Origin: JALRAP01 sp046302815
Lineage (GTDB): Bacteria > Bacteroidota > Bacteroidia > AKYH767-A > OLB10
Length of the DNA stretch: 64,000 nucleotides
Reading direction: 5' to 3'
Assembly (NCBI GenBank): GCA_046302815.1
Contig: JBKCHO010000145.1
Coordinates: 4,046 to 68,045 of the forward strand
How positions within the stretch are numbered: position 1 is the stretch's first letter; the number at the start of each line of letters is the position of its first letter. The notes under the pieces were generated by a model. That model searched no databases and had not been told where the DNA came from. It saw only the letters and a program-made list of their open reading frames with translations. Positions 23,976-32,721 of the stretch are shown piece after piece. Both the position numbers and the translations under genes were made by a program.

Positions 23976-25892
23976 ATGGTTCGAATAACATACTTCGTTT
24001 TCTTTTTCTTACTTCACATTGGAGCATATGGCCAATTGGGAGATACACTACGATTACCTGCCGTAGAAATCGCCGCGGACCGCCCTTTTCTCTATTCAGT
24101 CGGCAACTCCGTGAGCACTATTGATTCAGTTATCATCGCCACCTCAACTGGAAACAATCTAGGAGAATTGTTGGCGCAACACTCATCTCTTTTCATAAAA
24201 ACTTACGGGCCCGGTGGCTCATCCACACTTTCATCAAGAGGCACTGAAGCTCGACATACCTCAGTATTCTGGAACGGACTCAGCATCTCATCTCCTACAC
24301 TTGGCTTGTCGGATTTGTCACTGATGCCAGTCTCCTTCTGCGATAAAATCGTTTTGGTACGAGGAGGATCCAGTGCAATCAACGGCTCTTCATCTATTGG
24401 TGGAAGCGTGCATCTTTTATCACAATCGCCAGATTTTACTTCAAAACAGCTCTACCAAGCATCCATTGAAACAGGAAGCTTCGGAACATTAAATGGATCT
24501 GCTACAGCTATTGTCGGCAACGGACTCGTGGAAAGTAGAACTCAATTGTTCTATGGAGCATCTAAAAACAATTTCAAATACATTAACAGGGCACAACGGG
24601 ATCGTCCTACACAGGAATTGAAAAACAGCGCCACCTCCGGGTTCGGTCTGATGCAAGACATACGATTCCGAACTGGCGATGGACAATATGCTGGCATCAG
24701 CGCTTGGTATCAAACCGCGATTCGCGAGATCCCTCCATTGATGACTGACCCTTCAAGTGAAGCCATCCAACGCGATAGTTCACTACGATTGGTTGGAAAT
24801 TATAGAGTAAACAAAGAAAAGTGGGGGCTTCATTTATCGGGAGGAATTTTTTTTGAAGATCAACGGTATGATGATCCGGAATTCAACATCCAAGGACACT
24901 ATCCTGTTAAAACGGTTTTGGGTGAAGCGGAGTGGCGAAAAATCCTCAATGAGAAATTGAATATAAGTATAGGAGGATCCATGTCAAGCTCATCAGCTAC
25001 ATTCAAAGAATATGGGTCATCATCCATGCGAAGAGATTTGCTATCTGCTTTTGCCGGAGCGAAATACCAGCCTATTACAAGACTAAGAATTCAATTAAAC
25101 ATTCGACAGGAATTTCTTTACGGCGATAAGCCCATCCTCACTCCCCAAATGGGCATGGAATTGGATCTATTGAAAAGTTATCTGACATTACATGCCTCCG
25201 TTGGTCGAAATTATCACATCCCTTCGATGAATGATTTGTATTGGATACCTGGAGGAAATCCGGATTTGGAACCAGAGGACGCCATAAACATGGAACTAGG
25301 AATGGTAATAAGGCATCCTGCCATGGATCATTCTTCACTTGCTTTGAACACATTCACCACCACAACCGATAACTGGATTCGTTGGCAGCCTACCAGCAAT
25401 GGAATTTATATGCCTGATAACCTTCGCAAAGTGGAAACCAAGGGTGGTGAAGCTATTCTAAATCATCGATTTGAACTTGGAAAATTTGATTTCAGAATCA
25501 GTGCTGAATATTCATATGTGATGTCCACCATGGTTGAGGCATATCATAAACACGAGGCACCACTCATTGGAAAACAATTGATGCATATCCCCAACCACAA
25601 AGCAGCTGCGGGAATATCCATAAAAAAAGGAAAAAGCACCGTTGTCATCAACCATGCCTATACGGGTTCACGATTCATTGATTCCGACAATAACGCTTGG
25701 CTCGATGGCTTCCTTTTAGCCGATGCTCGTTTTGAACATTGGTTTCATATCAACCGTTCTGCATTGGGTTTAAACATTGGCGTATTCAACTTTTGGGACT
25801 CCAAATATGAAATCATGCCATTCAGGCCAACACCTGGCAGGTGGATTACCGCCGGAGCCAAATTTAAATTCCACAAGTATCCAACATTGTAA
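23976..25892 (+). CDS. btuB: TonB-dependent cobalamin receptor, BtuB-like
   Basis: This 638-aa outer-membrane receptor imports its substrate using TonB energy. It has a signal peptide (MVRITYFVFFFLLHIGAYGQ), a TonB-box-like DTLRLPAVEIAA, and a plug domain (about residues 45-150, including STLSSRGTEARHTSVFWNG and IVLVRGGSSAINGSSSIGG). A 22-strand-type barrel follows, ending in a short aromatic-rich strand. B12 is inferred as substrate because the gene lies directly behind a cobalamin riboswitch and 12 bp before a BtuG-like lipoprotein. I chose the ATG at 23976 because it starts the signal peptide; the upstream in-frame ATG at 23778 is inside the riboswitch. Confidence 0.9.
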   Translation: MVRITYFVFFFLLHIGAYGQLGDTLRLPAVEIAADRPFLYSVGNSVSTIDSVIIATSTGNNLGELLAQHSSLFIKTYGPGGSSTLSSRGTEARHTSVFWNGLSISSPTLGLSDLSLMPVSFCDKIVLVRGGSSAINGSSSIGGSVHLLSQSPDFTSKQLYQASIETGSFGTLNGSATAIVGNGLVESRTQLFYGASKNNFKYINRAQRDRPTQELKNSATSGFGLMQDIRFRTGDGQYAGISAWYQTAIREIPPLMTDPSSEAIQRDSSLRLVGNYRVNKEKWGLHLSGGIFFEDQRYDDPEFNIQGHYPVKTVLGEAEWRKILNEKLNISIGGSMSSSSATFKEYGSSSMRRDLLSAFAGAKYQPITRLRIQLNIRQEFLYGDKPILTPQMGMELDLLKSYLTLHASVGRNYHIPSMNDLYWIPGGNPDLEPEDAINMELGMVIRHPAMDHSSLALNTFTTTTDNWIRWQPTSNGIYMPDNLRKVETKGGEAILNHRFELGKFDFRISAEYSYVMSTMVEAYHKHEAPLIGKQLMHIPNHKAAAGISIKKGKSTVVINHAYTGSRFIDSDNNAWLDGFLLADARFEHWFHINRSALGLNIGVFNFWDSKYEIMPFRPTPGRWITAGAKFKFHKYPTL

Positions 25893-25904
25893 AATCCCAT
25901 CCCT

Positions 25905-26987
25905 ATGAGAAAAATATTTTATGCTATTCCTTTGATTACAATCATTTCATTGACTTCATGTGACAAAAAAGAGGATAGCTTGCCTCCTTCCGATGATATA
26001 ATTCAGTCGGTGAACACAAAAGGAATCTATGTGGTTAATGAGGGTGCATTTGGACAGGGGAACGGGGAGCTGTCGTTCATCAATCCCAACGACAATCAAG
26101 TTACAAACAATCTCTTCTCCACGATCAACAATTTTGCAGCGGGCGATGTAGCACAATCTTTTTCAATACATCAAGATAAAGGATACCTGATTTTAAATGT
26201 ATCTCAAAAAATTGAAGTGTTGAAAATTCCGGGGGCAAACAGTTTGGCAACCATTAGTGGTTTTTCAGGACCTAGATATATGGTTGCGAATGGAAATACC
26301 GGATATGTTTCTGATTGGACCAGCAATACCATTAAAGTTATCGACTTAAACCAAAATGCGATTATCACATCCATACCAGTTGGAAAAGGCCCTGAACAAA
26401 TGCTAATCATCGGAAACAAACTTTTTGTAACCAATTGTGGCGCATATGAAACAGATAGCACCATTAGCATAATTGATTTAGATACAAAAACTGTAATAAA
26501 CACCATCACGGTCGGGGTCAATCCTAACAGTATCAAAAAGGACGACCATGGTCGGATTTGGATCCTATGTGGTGGCACAACAGGACCAGATTACATAGGA
26601 GGAACGACTGACGATATCGGAGGATCCTTATGGCGGATTGATGCGACAACCTTAACCATTGAGCTTGTATTGCCGATGATGCAATTCGACCACCCCTTGA
26701 AACTTCAAACCAATTCCTCAGGCAGCAAACTCTACTATTTAAATGGAATAGACGGATATTATGGTTCCATTTTTGTCATGGACGCAGACGATAATAGTCT
26801 GCCCTCAAACGCTTTTAATACAGGTAGTTTTTATGGGATAGGGGTGAATCCAAGGACAAACGACATTTGGGGGGCGGTAACTCCGAGTTTTACACAATCC
26901 GGCTATGTGGTGAATTACGACTTGAACGGCGTCCGAAAAGATTCGATGGCTGTTGGCATAGGACCGAACGGCTTCGCGTTTGATTAG
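25905..26987 (+). CDS. btuG: Surface lipoprotein beta-propeller, BtuG-like B12-binding protein
   Basis: This 360-aa lipoprotein has lipobox LTSC with acceptor Cys19, followed by the acidic run DKKED resembling the lipoprotein export signal that sends Bacteroidota lipoproteins to the cell surface. The rest is YncE/DUF5074-like beta-propeller repeats: GIYVVNEGAFG, NTGYVSDWTSNTIKVIDL, GNKLFVTNCG, STISIIDLDTKTVINTI, SKLYYLNGIDGYYG. In Bacteroides, BtuG is a surface beta-propeller that captures cobalamin with very high affinity and caps BtuB. The same genomic pairing (riboswitch, btuB, then this gene 12 bp later) supports that role here; binding itself is inferred. Confidence 0.78.
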   Translation: MRKIFYAIPLITIISLTSCDKKEDSLPPSDDIIQSVNTKGIYVVNEGAFGQGNGELSFINPNDNQVTNNLFSTINNFAAGDVAQSFSIHQDKGYLILNVSQKIEVLKIPGANSLATISGFSGPRYMVANGNTGYVSDWTSNTIKVIDLNQNAIITSIPVGKGPEQMLIIGNKLFVTNCGAYETDSTISIIDLDTKTVINTITVGVNPNSIKKDDHGRIWILCGGTTGPDYIGGTTDDIGGSLWRIDATTLTIELVLPMMQFDHPLKLQTNSSGSKLYYLNGIDGYYGSIFVMDADDNSLPSNAFNTGSFYGIGVNPRTNDIWGAVTPSFTQSGYVVNYDLNGVRKDSMAVGIGPNGFAFD

Positions 26988-26990
26988 TCC

Positions 26991-27470
26991 TTATTGAATT
27001 CGTGTAATGATTGTTGATGTAGTAATCACATTACTCTTGTTTCCGGCACGATCTTCCAAATACAGCTGATAAAAAATGGTGTCGTTGGGTCGAAGGATAT
27101 TGTAATCCGTTACGATTTTTATGTCTCCTTTTAGCGACTTGTTATTTCCCCTGGGCTCTAAAAAGGGTATCCTGTAAGACAATGGAGCACCCAATGAAGC
27201 CTCTTCGAAAACGCCATTGTTTTTCTCAAACAAGGTTACAAAAACATCCCTCCTTAAGGCATCATCAGTGGGAGACCCAATATCTCCATCACCATCTGTA
27301 AATGAGAATGTGAGCAAAAGGGAATCAGCTCCAGATGATGCGGTAAACTTTTCCAATGTCTTGAAAGTTATTACCGGAGTAGCAGTGAATGTTTCATCAT
27401 CAGTACATGATGTTGCGAACACAGAAAAAAGCACCAGAAGCAAAATAAAAGACGCGGTATTTGATTTCAT
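26991..27470 (-). CDS. Lipoprotein of unknown function
   Basis: This 159-aa protein has a signal peptide with lipobox ATSC (Cys22), followed by TDDET, an acidic run like a surface-export signal. The mature part is predicted beta-rich (FSFTDGDGDIGS, VFVTLFEKNNGVFEE, TIFYQLYLEDRAGNKS), like an immunoglobulin-type or cadherin-like domain. The DGDGDIG motif could bind calcium. It is convergent with the btuG-like gene, 3 bp apart, and divergent from the gamma-carbonic-anhydrase-like gene. I do not recognise a named family. Confidence 0.7.
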   Translation of the reverse strand: MKSNTASFILLLVLFSVFATSCTDDETFTATPVITFKTLEKFTASSGADSLLLTFSFTDGDGDIGSPTDDALRRDVFVTLFEKNNGVFEEASLGAPLSYRIPFLEPRGNNKSLKGDIKIVTDYNILRPNDTIFYQLYLEDRAGNKSNVITTSTIITRIQ

Positions 27471-27531
27471 ATTGTAAATCTAATAAAAAACCATTGGTGT
27501 TGCTATCTTGGTGGCCCTAAACCCTAATCTG

Positions 27532-28050
27532 ATGGCACTACTTTTAACAGTCAATGGGAACACTCCGAAATTTGGCAAGGATTGCTTTCTCGCCCCCAAT
27601 TCAACAATTACAGGCGAAGTTTATATGGGTAACGAATGTTCTGTATGGTTCAACGCTGTTATACGCGGTGATGTGAACTCCATCCATATAGGAGATAGAG
27701 TCAACATACAAGATCAAGCTGTTATCCATTGTACATACCTAAAAGCCAAAACTGTAATCGGTAATGATGTCTCCATAGGCCATTCCGCCATAGTTCATGG
27801 CTGCACGCTTGAAGATCATGTACTCATAGGCATGGGAGCCATCATCATGGACCATGCAGTAATCGGCGAAGGAGCCATGATTGCAGCTGGAGCGGTGGTC
27901 TTGGAAAACACGGTTGTAGAATCGGGTAGCATTTGGGCTGGTGTTCCAGCAAAAAAAGTGAAACAGATGACACCAGAACACTTTAAGGAACTTAACGGCC
28001 GTATTGCCAGAAACTACCTTATGTACTCGAAGTGGTATTCAGGTGAATAA
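27532..28050 (+). CDS. Gamma carbonic anhydrase family protein (left-handed beta-helix)
   Basis: This 172-aa protein is built from hexapeptide repeats: NECSVWFNAVIRGDVNSI, IGDRVNIQDQAVIH, VIGNDVSIGHSAIVHGC, VLIGMGAIIMDHAVIGEG. The histidines in the VIHC, IGHSAIVHGC and nearby segments are placed as the metal ligands of gamma carbonic anhydrases (YrdA/PaaY type). Function may be CO2 hydration or an uncharacterised metal-dependent activity; most relatives are untested. I chose the ATG at 27532 over a TTG at 27508, since the family starts close to here. Confidence 0.88.
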   Translation: MALLLTVNGNTPKFGKDCFLAPNSTITGEVYMGNECSVWFNAVIRGDVNSIHIGDRVNIQDQAVIHCTYLKAKTVIGNDVSIGHSAIVHGCTLEDHVLIGMGAIIMDHAVIGEGAMIAAGAVVLENTVVESGSIWAGVPAKKVKQMTPEHFKELNGRIARNYLMYSKWYSGE

Positions 28051-28060
28051 CATTTAAAAA

Positions 28061-28903
28061 CTATCTCCACAAATTTTGTAATTCCAACCTGACTTTCCCC
28101 TTAAAGAAAATCTTGGTGCTTTTTTCAAAAGAGGCTGTCAAATCAGAGACGAAAAATCGATGTGATCCCGCTTTTTTTCTAGTTGAAAGAAGTTTTCGTA
28201 GTCTAAGAGTCTCCTTAAGCTGTTTGGCAACAATTTCGGCTGAGTCAACAATAAGGATATCTCGATGATAATATTCGCCGATCTCCTTTCTTATCAAAGG
28301 ATAATGCGTACAAGCCAAAATCAATACATCTATCTTTTTCAGCTTAGGCCTTGATAGGTAACTATTGATTATTGTTCGACTTATATTGTTATTGAAAAAA
28401 CCCTCCTCTATCATTGGTGCGAGCAGTGGAGTAGCCAGTGATGAAACCTTCAAATTGGGATTTCTAGAGTGGATGCCTTGTGCGTAAGCATTGGAACGGA
28501 TGGTAGCTCGTGTACCTATGACTCCAACTTCATGGATTTTTTTTAATGAGGCTATTTTCTGTACTACGGGGTTAATCACATCCATAACCACAATTTTATT
28601 GCCCGCATGTTTCTTAACGGTATCATAAGCTACTGAAGATGCCGAATTGCAAGCGATGACCACGGCTTTACAACCACTTAGCAACAAAAAGTCGGTTATT
28701 TTTTGAGCATACCCTCTAATGGCCTCAGGAGATTTTTCGCCGTATGGCATATGTGCTGTGTCTCCAAAGTACACAATAGACTCAGAAGGCATCAGTGAAT
28801 GGATCGCATGAGCTACAGTCAAACCTCCGATTCCTGAGTCGAAAATACCAATGGGAGCATTTCTGCTCTCCTTTACAGAATGATTCGATTGACCTTTGGT
28901 CAT
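28061..28903 (-). CDS. murI: Glutamate racemase MurI
   Basis: This 280-aa enzyme interconverts L- and D-glutamate, supplying D-Glu for MurD (4381-5718). The N-terminal motif IGIFDSGIGGLTV (about 18-30) and the two catalytic cysteines, Cys85 in ACNSAS and Cys198 in ACTHYPL, are all present. Length is slightly above the usual 265, owing to a polar N-terminal extension of about 15 residues. It is the last gene of the minus-strand envelope run and lies just beyond a strong hairpin (28925-28968), so its expression may be partly uncoupled from bamA-ompH. Confidence 0.96.
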   Translation of the reverse strand: MTKGQSNHSVKESRNAPIGIFDSGIGGLTVAHAIHSLMPSESIVYFGDTAHMPYGEKSPEAIRGYAQKITDFLLLSGCKAVVIACNSASSVAYDTVKKHAGNKIVVMDVINPVVQKIASLKKIHEVGVIGTRATIRSNAYAQGIHSRNPNLKVSSLATPLLAPMIEEGFFNNNISRTIINSYLSRPKLKKIDVLILACTHYPLIRKEIGEYYHRDILIVDSAEIVAKQLKETLRLRKLLSTRKKAGSHRFFVSDLTASFEKSTKIFFKGKVRLELQNLWR

Positions 28904-28920
28904 GTCTCTATCAACTATGA

Positions 28921-28970
28921 AAACCGCCCCGGAGAAAGGATTTTAAAATGGTCCTTAAACGGGGCGGCGA
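28921..28970 (-). terminator. GC-rich hairpin between the ompH genes and murI
   Basis: CCGCCCCG (28925-28932) pairs with CGGGGCGG (28961-28968), with an inner AAGGA/TCCTT pairing. On the minus strand the stem is followed by TTTTC. It is 20 nt downstream of the ompH stop and 18 nt upstream of the murI ATG, so it may terminate, attenuate or stabilise the upstream mRNA. Only about 18 bp remain for a separate murI promoter. Confidence 0.7.
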
Positions 28971-28989
28971 AATTGTTTATGTTTTGATA

Positions 28990-29502
28990 TTATTTCAAGC
29001 CTAGCTTGGCTTTGACCATCGGCATAATGTCATCAGACTCCTGAGCATAAATTACAGAACCACGGCTCATATCGAAAATATATCCATAGCCCTTTTCCTT
29101 TGCAATGGACTTGATGGCATCCTCCACTTTTTTTGAAATAGGGGCCAACAGTTCCTGTTCTTTCTTTTGAACCGATGTCTCTGCATCCTCTTGGAACTGA
29201 CGGATTCTCTGCTCTAAATCTTCTACTTCCTTGGCCTTTGTTTGTTTGACTGGCTCCGCCATAGTGGCTTCGTTAGCCTTGAAATCGGCGACTTTTGCCT
29301 GGTATTCCGTGTACATGGTTTTTAATTGCGACTCCAGGCTTGCACTGAATTTCTGCAGTGAGGAATCTGCCGTTTTCATCTCAGGAAGCATTAAAACCAA
29401 TTGACGGGTATCTATGTGACCGAATTTGGCATGACTTTGTGCATTCGAAAAACCTGTTGACAGGAAAACAATGCAGGAAACGATAAGGGTGAATCTTTTC
29501 AT
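28990..29502 (-). CDS. OmpH/Skp family periplasmic chaperone (second copy)
   Basis: This 170-aa protein has a signal peptide (MKRFTLIVSCIVFLSTGFSNA), the OmpH start FGHIDTRQLVLMLPEMKTAD, a long charged coiled coil (about residues 50-125), and a C-terminal IAKEKGYGYIFDMSRGSVIYA. Skp-type proteins are trimeric holdases that keep unfolded outer-membrane proteins soluble on the way to BamA, which is encoded two genes upstream. I chose the ATG at 29502 because it begins the signal peptide. It follows a paralogue after 44 bp. Confidence 0.92.
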   Translation of the reverse strand: MKRFTLIVSCIVFLSTGFSNAQSHAKFGHIDTRQLVLMLPEMKTADSSLQKFSASLESQLKTMYTEYQAKVADFKANEATMAEPVKQTKAKEVEDLEQRIRQFQEDAETSVQKKEQELLAPISKKVEDAIKSIAKEKGYGYIFDMSRGSVIYAQESDDIMPMVKAKLGLK

Positions 29503-29546
29503 GGAGTTTAAAATAAATATTGGTTTTAGATAAATTGAAATGGCTA

Positions 29547-30182
29547 TCACTTTGGCTTGATGTCGGAGCTACCTCCACCTGAAGGCACTTCACGAGGTGT
29601 TGTACCTCCTCCAGTTGTCCCTCCAGATTTTCCACCTCCTGAAGAACCTCCATCTCCTTTGTCACCCGATTTATATCCCATTGCATTGAGGATATCATCG
29701 CTTTTGTCAAACTTAGGATTGGCGAAAAGCATTATCAAGTCACTGGACTTGTCGAATACTGCAGCATAGCTTTGTTCTGCGGCCATTTTTTTTACTGCGT
29801 TAAAAATCTTGTCTTGAATAGGCTTAACAAGCTCCTGCTTCTTCTTAAACAACTCTCCTTCGTACCCAAACTTCTGCTTTTGAAACTCCTTGGCTTCTTT
29901 TTCCTTAGCAACTATTTCATTCTCACGCTTGCGTTTCATTTCATCCGTAAGAAGAATCTGTTCCGCCTGAAAATCCTTATAAAGCTTATCGATGAAAGCA
30001 TACTTGGTCTCTACATCCTTTTGCCAACTAACAGACAGTTGATCCAATTGCTGCTGAGCAGATTTGTATTCAGGAATATTATCCAAGATATATTGGGTAT
30101 CAACATAACACCATTTCTGTGCAAGTGCTTCCACCGAGGACAAGATGGTCGATAGCACCAGAATTGCGATTAACTTCTTCAT
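29547..30182 (-). CDS. OmpH/Skp family periplasmic chaperone with Gly-rich tail
   Basis: This 211-aa protein has a signal peptide ending ALAQ, then WCYVDTQYILDNIPEYKSAQ, a lysine/glutamate-rich coiled coil (about residues 55-130) and AAVFDKSSDLIMLF, the OmpH/Skp pattern. It is longer than its neighbour because of a C-terminal tail of about 35 residues rich in Gly, Ser and Thr (from about residue 174), which is likely disordered and ends IKPK. It is placed directly after bamA and preceded by its own -7 element. Role inferred: chaperone for outer-membrane proteins. Confidence 0.92.
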   Translation of the reverse strand: MKKLIAILVLSTILSSVEALAQKWCYVDTQYILDNIPEYKSAQQQLDQLSVSWQKDVETKYAFIDKLYKDFQAEQILLTDEMKRKRENEIVAKEKEAKEFQKQKFGYEGELFKKKQELVKPIQDKIFNAVKKMAAEQSYAAVFDKSSDLIMLFANPKFDKSDDILNAMGYKSGDKGDGGSSGGGKSGGTTGGGTTPREVPSGGGSSDIKPK

Positions 30183-30205
30183 AACGAGTGGTTTTAATAC
30201 TGTTG

Positions 30206-30213
30206 CAAATGTA
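30206..30213 (-). promoter_or_regulatory. -7 promoter element of the ompH pair
   Basis: The minus strand reads TACATTTG (TAnnTTTG), 23 nt before the ATG at 30182 and just after the bamA stop. It suggests the chaperone genes can be transcribed apart from bamA. Confidence 0.5.
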
Positions 30214-30221
30214 CGATTTTT

Positions 30222-32711
30222 TCAGAACTGCTGACCGATAGTGAAGTGGAACTCCCCTCCATTCCTGCCGGAAAGACCGGGAACATTATCGAAGCCGTAA
30301 CCCCAATCAAGTCCTAGCAAACCGAACATGGGAAGGAATATCCTAACACCTGTTCCCGCAGCCCTTTTAATGTCAAAGGGATTGAACTCCCGGAACCTGC
30401 CAAACGCATTACCTGCCTCGAGGAAACCCATCACATAAATGGTGGCAGATGGGTTCAGGGATAGCGGATAGCGCAGTTCCATTGTGTACTTATCATAAAT
30501 TGTGCCACCTCCTCTTGGATTAAGGGAATTGTTAGGATATCCCCTTTGAGCAATAATCTCTCTTCCATCTAAAGAAAAGCCTGAAAGTCCGTCACCACCC
30601 AAATAAAACCGTTCAAAAGGAGATTGTCCGATACCTTTGTCATAATACCCCAGGAAACCATAACTTGCTTTCACATGAAGAACCAACTTGTTCCAAGCCA
30701 AGGGTGTAAACCAAGCAGCATTGAACTTCCATTTATGATACTCGATAAACTTGTATTTTTCCTGATCGGTCAAAGTTGCGTAGTCTTTGCTGCTGAACAA
30801 AGAGTATGGAGGTGTGAGCTGGAGCGTAAGTGAGAACTGGGATCCGGTGCGTGGATAAATGGGTGCATCAACCGAGTTTCGTGATAGGGTTTCTTGGAAA
30901 TTGATATTATTTGCATATCCATCGCTAAATAGAAAAGCTGATGAATACCTTAACAGCTCATAGTATTGATAATTTATTTCATGATAAACGCTGAAATAAT
31001 CATCGGGGATCCGTAGCCTTTGCCCCAATCCCACGGAGACGCCATTGATGGATATAGATTGTCTCGATTCATTGGACTTGGGCAAGCCATTGGATTGAAT
31101 CGAACGATAGGTAGAAACCGTAAGGGAATTAGGCTTTTTTCCTCCCAGCCAAGGCTCGGTAAAAGAGGCACTGTAAGATTGATAAAATCTCCCACTGGTT
31201 TGCGCACGAAGTGATAGTTTTTGGCCATCTCCGGAAGGCAGTGGCGTCCAGGCGCCTTTTTTAAAAAAGTTAGCAGCAGAGAAGTTGTTGAAAGATACGC
31301 CAAGGGTTCCAACTACTTGGCCTGCACCCCAACCACCAGATAACTCGATTTGATCCGAAGGGCGCTCTTCCACCACATACTCAATATCGACTGTCCCCTC
31401 CTGAGGATTAGGTTTAGGATTGACGCCAAGCTTTTCCTGATCGAAATATCCCAATTGGGCAAGTTCCCTTTGGGTTCTGATAATGTCAGCCCTGGAAAAC
31501 AACTGACCCGGCTGTGTGCGGATCTCACGCATGACTACCTTGTCATTTGTTTTTGTGTTTCCTACAACCGTGATTTTATTTACGACAGCTTGTTTCCCCT
31601 CGTAAATACGCATTTCATAATCTATTGAATCCCCTACAACAGCTATTTCAACAGGTGTTACTTGAAAAAACAAATAGCCGTTGTCCATGTATAGTGCTGT
31701 GATATCCCTGCCAGCTTGGCTTCCAAAAAGACCCTCATCAAGTTTCTTTTGGTTGAAGATTTCGCCTTTTTGAATATTTAGAGTCTTTTCTAAATCGGAT
31801 GCGGCGTATTTGGTGTTACCTAACCAAGTGATATTCCTGAAATAGTATTTGGGGCCCTCTTTAACTCGAATGAGTACATTGACAGATTTCTCATTGTAGG
31901 CGTAAACTGAATCATAAGTGATTCTTGCATCCCTAAACCCCAACTTCCTATATTCGGCTTCAACAGCCTCTTTGTCTTTATCGAAATTGCTTTGCACAAA
32001 CTTCGATGTAGAGAAAATCCTGTACACTTTTTTCTCCTTAGTTTCCTTCATTTTTCTCTTAAGCTTCTTCACTTCCGCCTGTTCTACACCTTCAAAAGTA
32101 ATTTGGTTAACCTTGACCCTTTTTTTCTTATCCACGATAATGGTTAAGAGCTGGCTGTTGGGGATGTTAGGTTCATCCTTGAGATCAATTTTGACCTCCG
32201 TGTTATAAAAACCCTTGTCGATAAAGAAACCGGCAACTTCATTACGGGTGTTTTGAACCAGATCCTCCGTAACGATTTTTCCCGACACTAACTTAATTTT
32301 CTCACGAAGCTTGTCGGCCTCTGACTTTGAAACTCCTTCAAAAGAGAAGCGAGACAATCTAGGGCGCTCCTCCAATTGTATTTCAAGAAAAATGTTGTTG
32401 CCTACGATTCGTGTAGCTACTATCTTTATATCAGACAAAAGACCCTGCTTCCAAAGATTTTCAATCGCTTTGGATATTTCAGTGCCAGGTACATTGACTC
32501 GATCCCCCACATTCAATCCCGACAAGGCAATCAGAACCTTTTCATCCAAAAATCGAACACCACTTACCGTGATTCCTGCAATTTCAAACTCTCTGGGAGA
32601 GGAGTAATCCACCTTGGATTCTGTACTATCGCCAATCACTGTCACTTGGGCCAATGTGGACAAAGGCAGTAAGATAAATGCCAGTAAAAGGTATGGAAAG
32701 TTCCTCGACAT
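30222..32711 (-). CDS. bamA: Outer-membrane protein assembly factor BamA
   Basis: This 829-aa Omp85 protein inserts beta-barrel proteins into the outer membrane. It has a signal peptide (MSRNFPYLLLAFILLPLSTLAQ) and about five POTRA domains, seen as repeats such as FEIAGITVSGVRFLDE, LSRFSFEGVSKSEADKL, VNQITFEGVEQAEVKKL, YFRNITWLGNTKY and VNKITVVGNTKTND. A C-terminal 16-strand barrel with FYLGGDGLSGFSLDG (the region of the conserved L6 loop) ends in aromatic-rich FHFTIGQQF. I chose the ATG at 32711 because it starts the signal peptide; the frame extends to 32894 into uppS. The gene is flanked by uppS and the ompH chaperones, a conserved Bacteroidota order. Confidence 0.96.
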   Translation of the reverse strand: MSRNFPYLLLAFILLPLSTLAQVTVIGDSTESKVDYSSPREFEIAGITVSGVRFLDEKVLIALSGLNVGDRVNVPGTEISKAIENLWKQGLLSDIKIVATRIVGNNIFLEIQLEERPRLSRFSFEGVSKSEADKLREKIKLVSGKIVTEDLVQNTRNEVAGFFIDKGFYNTEVKIDLKDEPNIPNSQLLTIIVDKKKRVKVNQITFEGVEQAEVKKLKRKMKETKEKKVYRIFSTSKFVQSNFDKDKEAVEAEYRKLGFRDARITYDSVYAYNEKSVNVLIRVKEGPKYYFRNITWLGNTKYAASDLEKTLNIQKGEIFNQKKLDEGLFGSQAGRDITALYMDNGYLFFQVTPVEIAVVGDSIDYEMRIYEGKQAVVNKITVVGNTKTNDKVVMREIRTQPGQLFSRADIIRTQRELAQLGYFDQEKLGVNPKPNPQEGTVDIEYVVEERPSDQIELSGGWGAGQVVGTLGVSFNNFSAANFFKKGAWTPLPSGDGQKLSLRAQTSGRFYQSYSASFTEPWLGGKKPNSLTVSTYRSIQSNGLPKSNESRQSISINGVSVGLGQRLRIPDDYFSVYHEINYQYYELLRYSSAFLFSDGYANNINFQETLSRNSVDAPIYPRTGSQFSLTLQLTPPYSLFSSKDYATLTDQEKYKFIEYHKWKFNAAWFTPLAWNKLVLHVKASYGFLGYYDKGIGQSPFERFYLGGDGLSGFSLDGREIIAQRGYPNNSLNPRGGGTIYDKYTMELRYPLSLNPSATIYVMGFLEAGNAFGRFREFNPFDIKRAAGTGVRIFLPMFGLLGLDWGYGFDNVPGLSGRNGGEFHFTIGQQF

Positions 32712-32721
32712 AGTTAAGTTA

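Noticed and set aside
23976..23990. GGTTCGAAT resembling a tRNA T-loop
   Set aside because: It lies in the receptor signal-peptide codons and has no cloverleaf arms around it.
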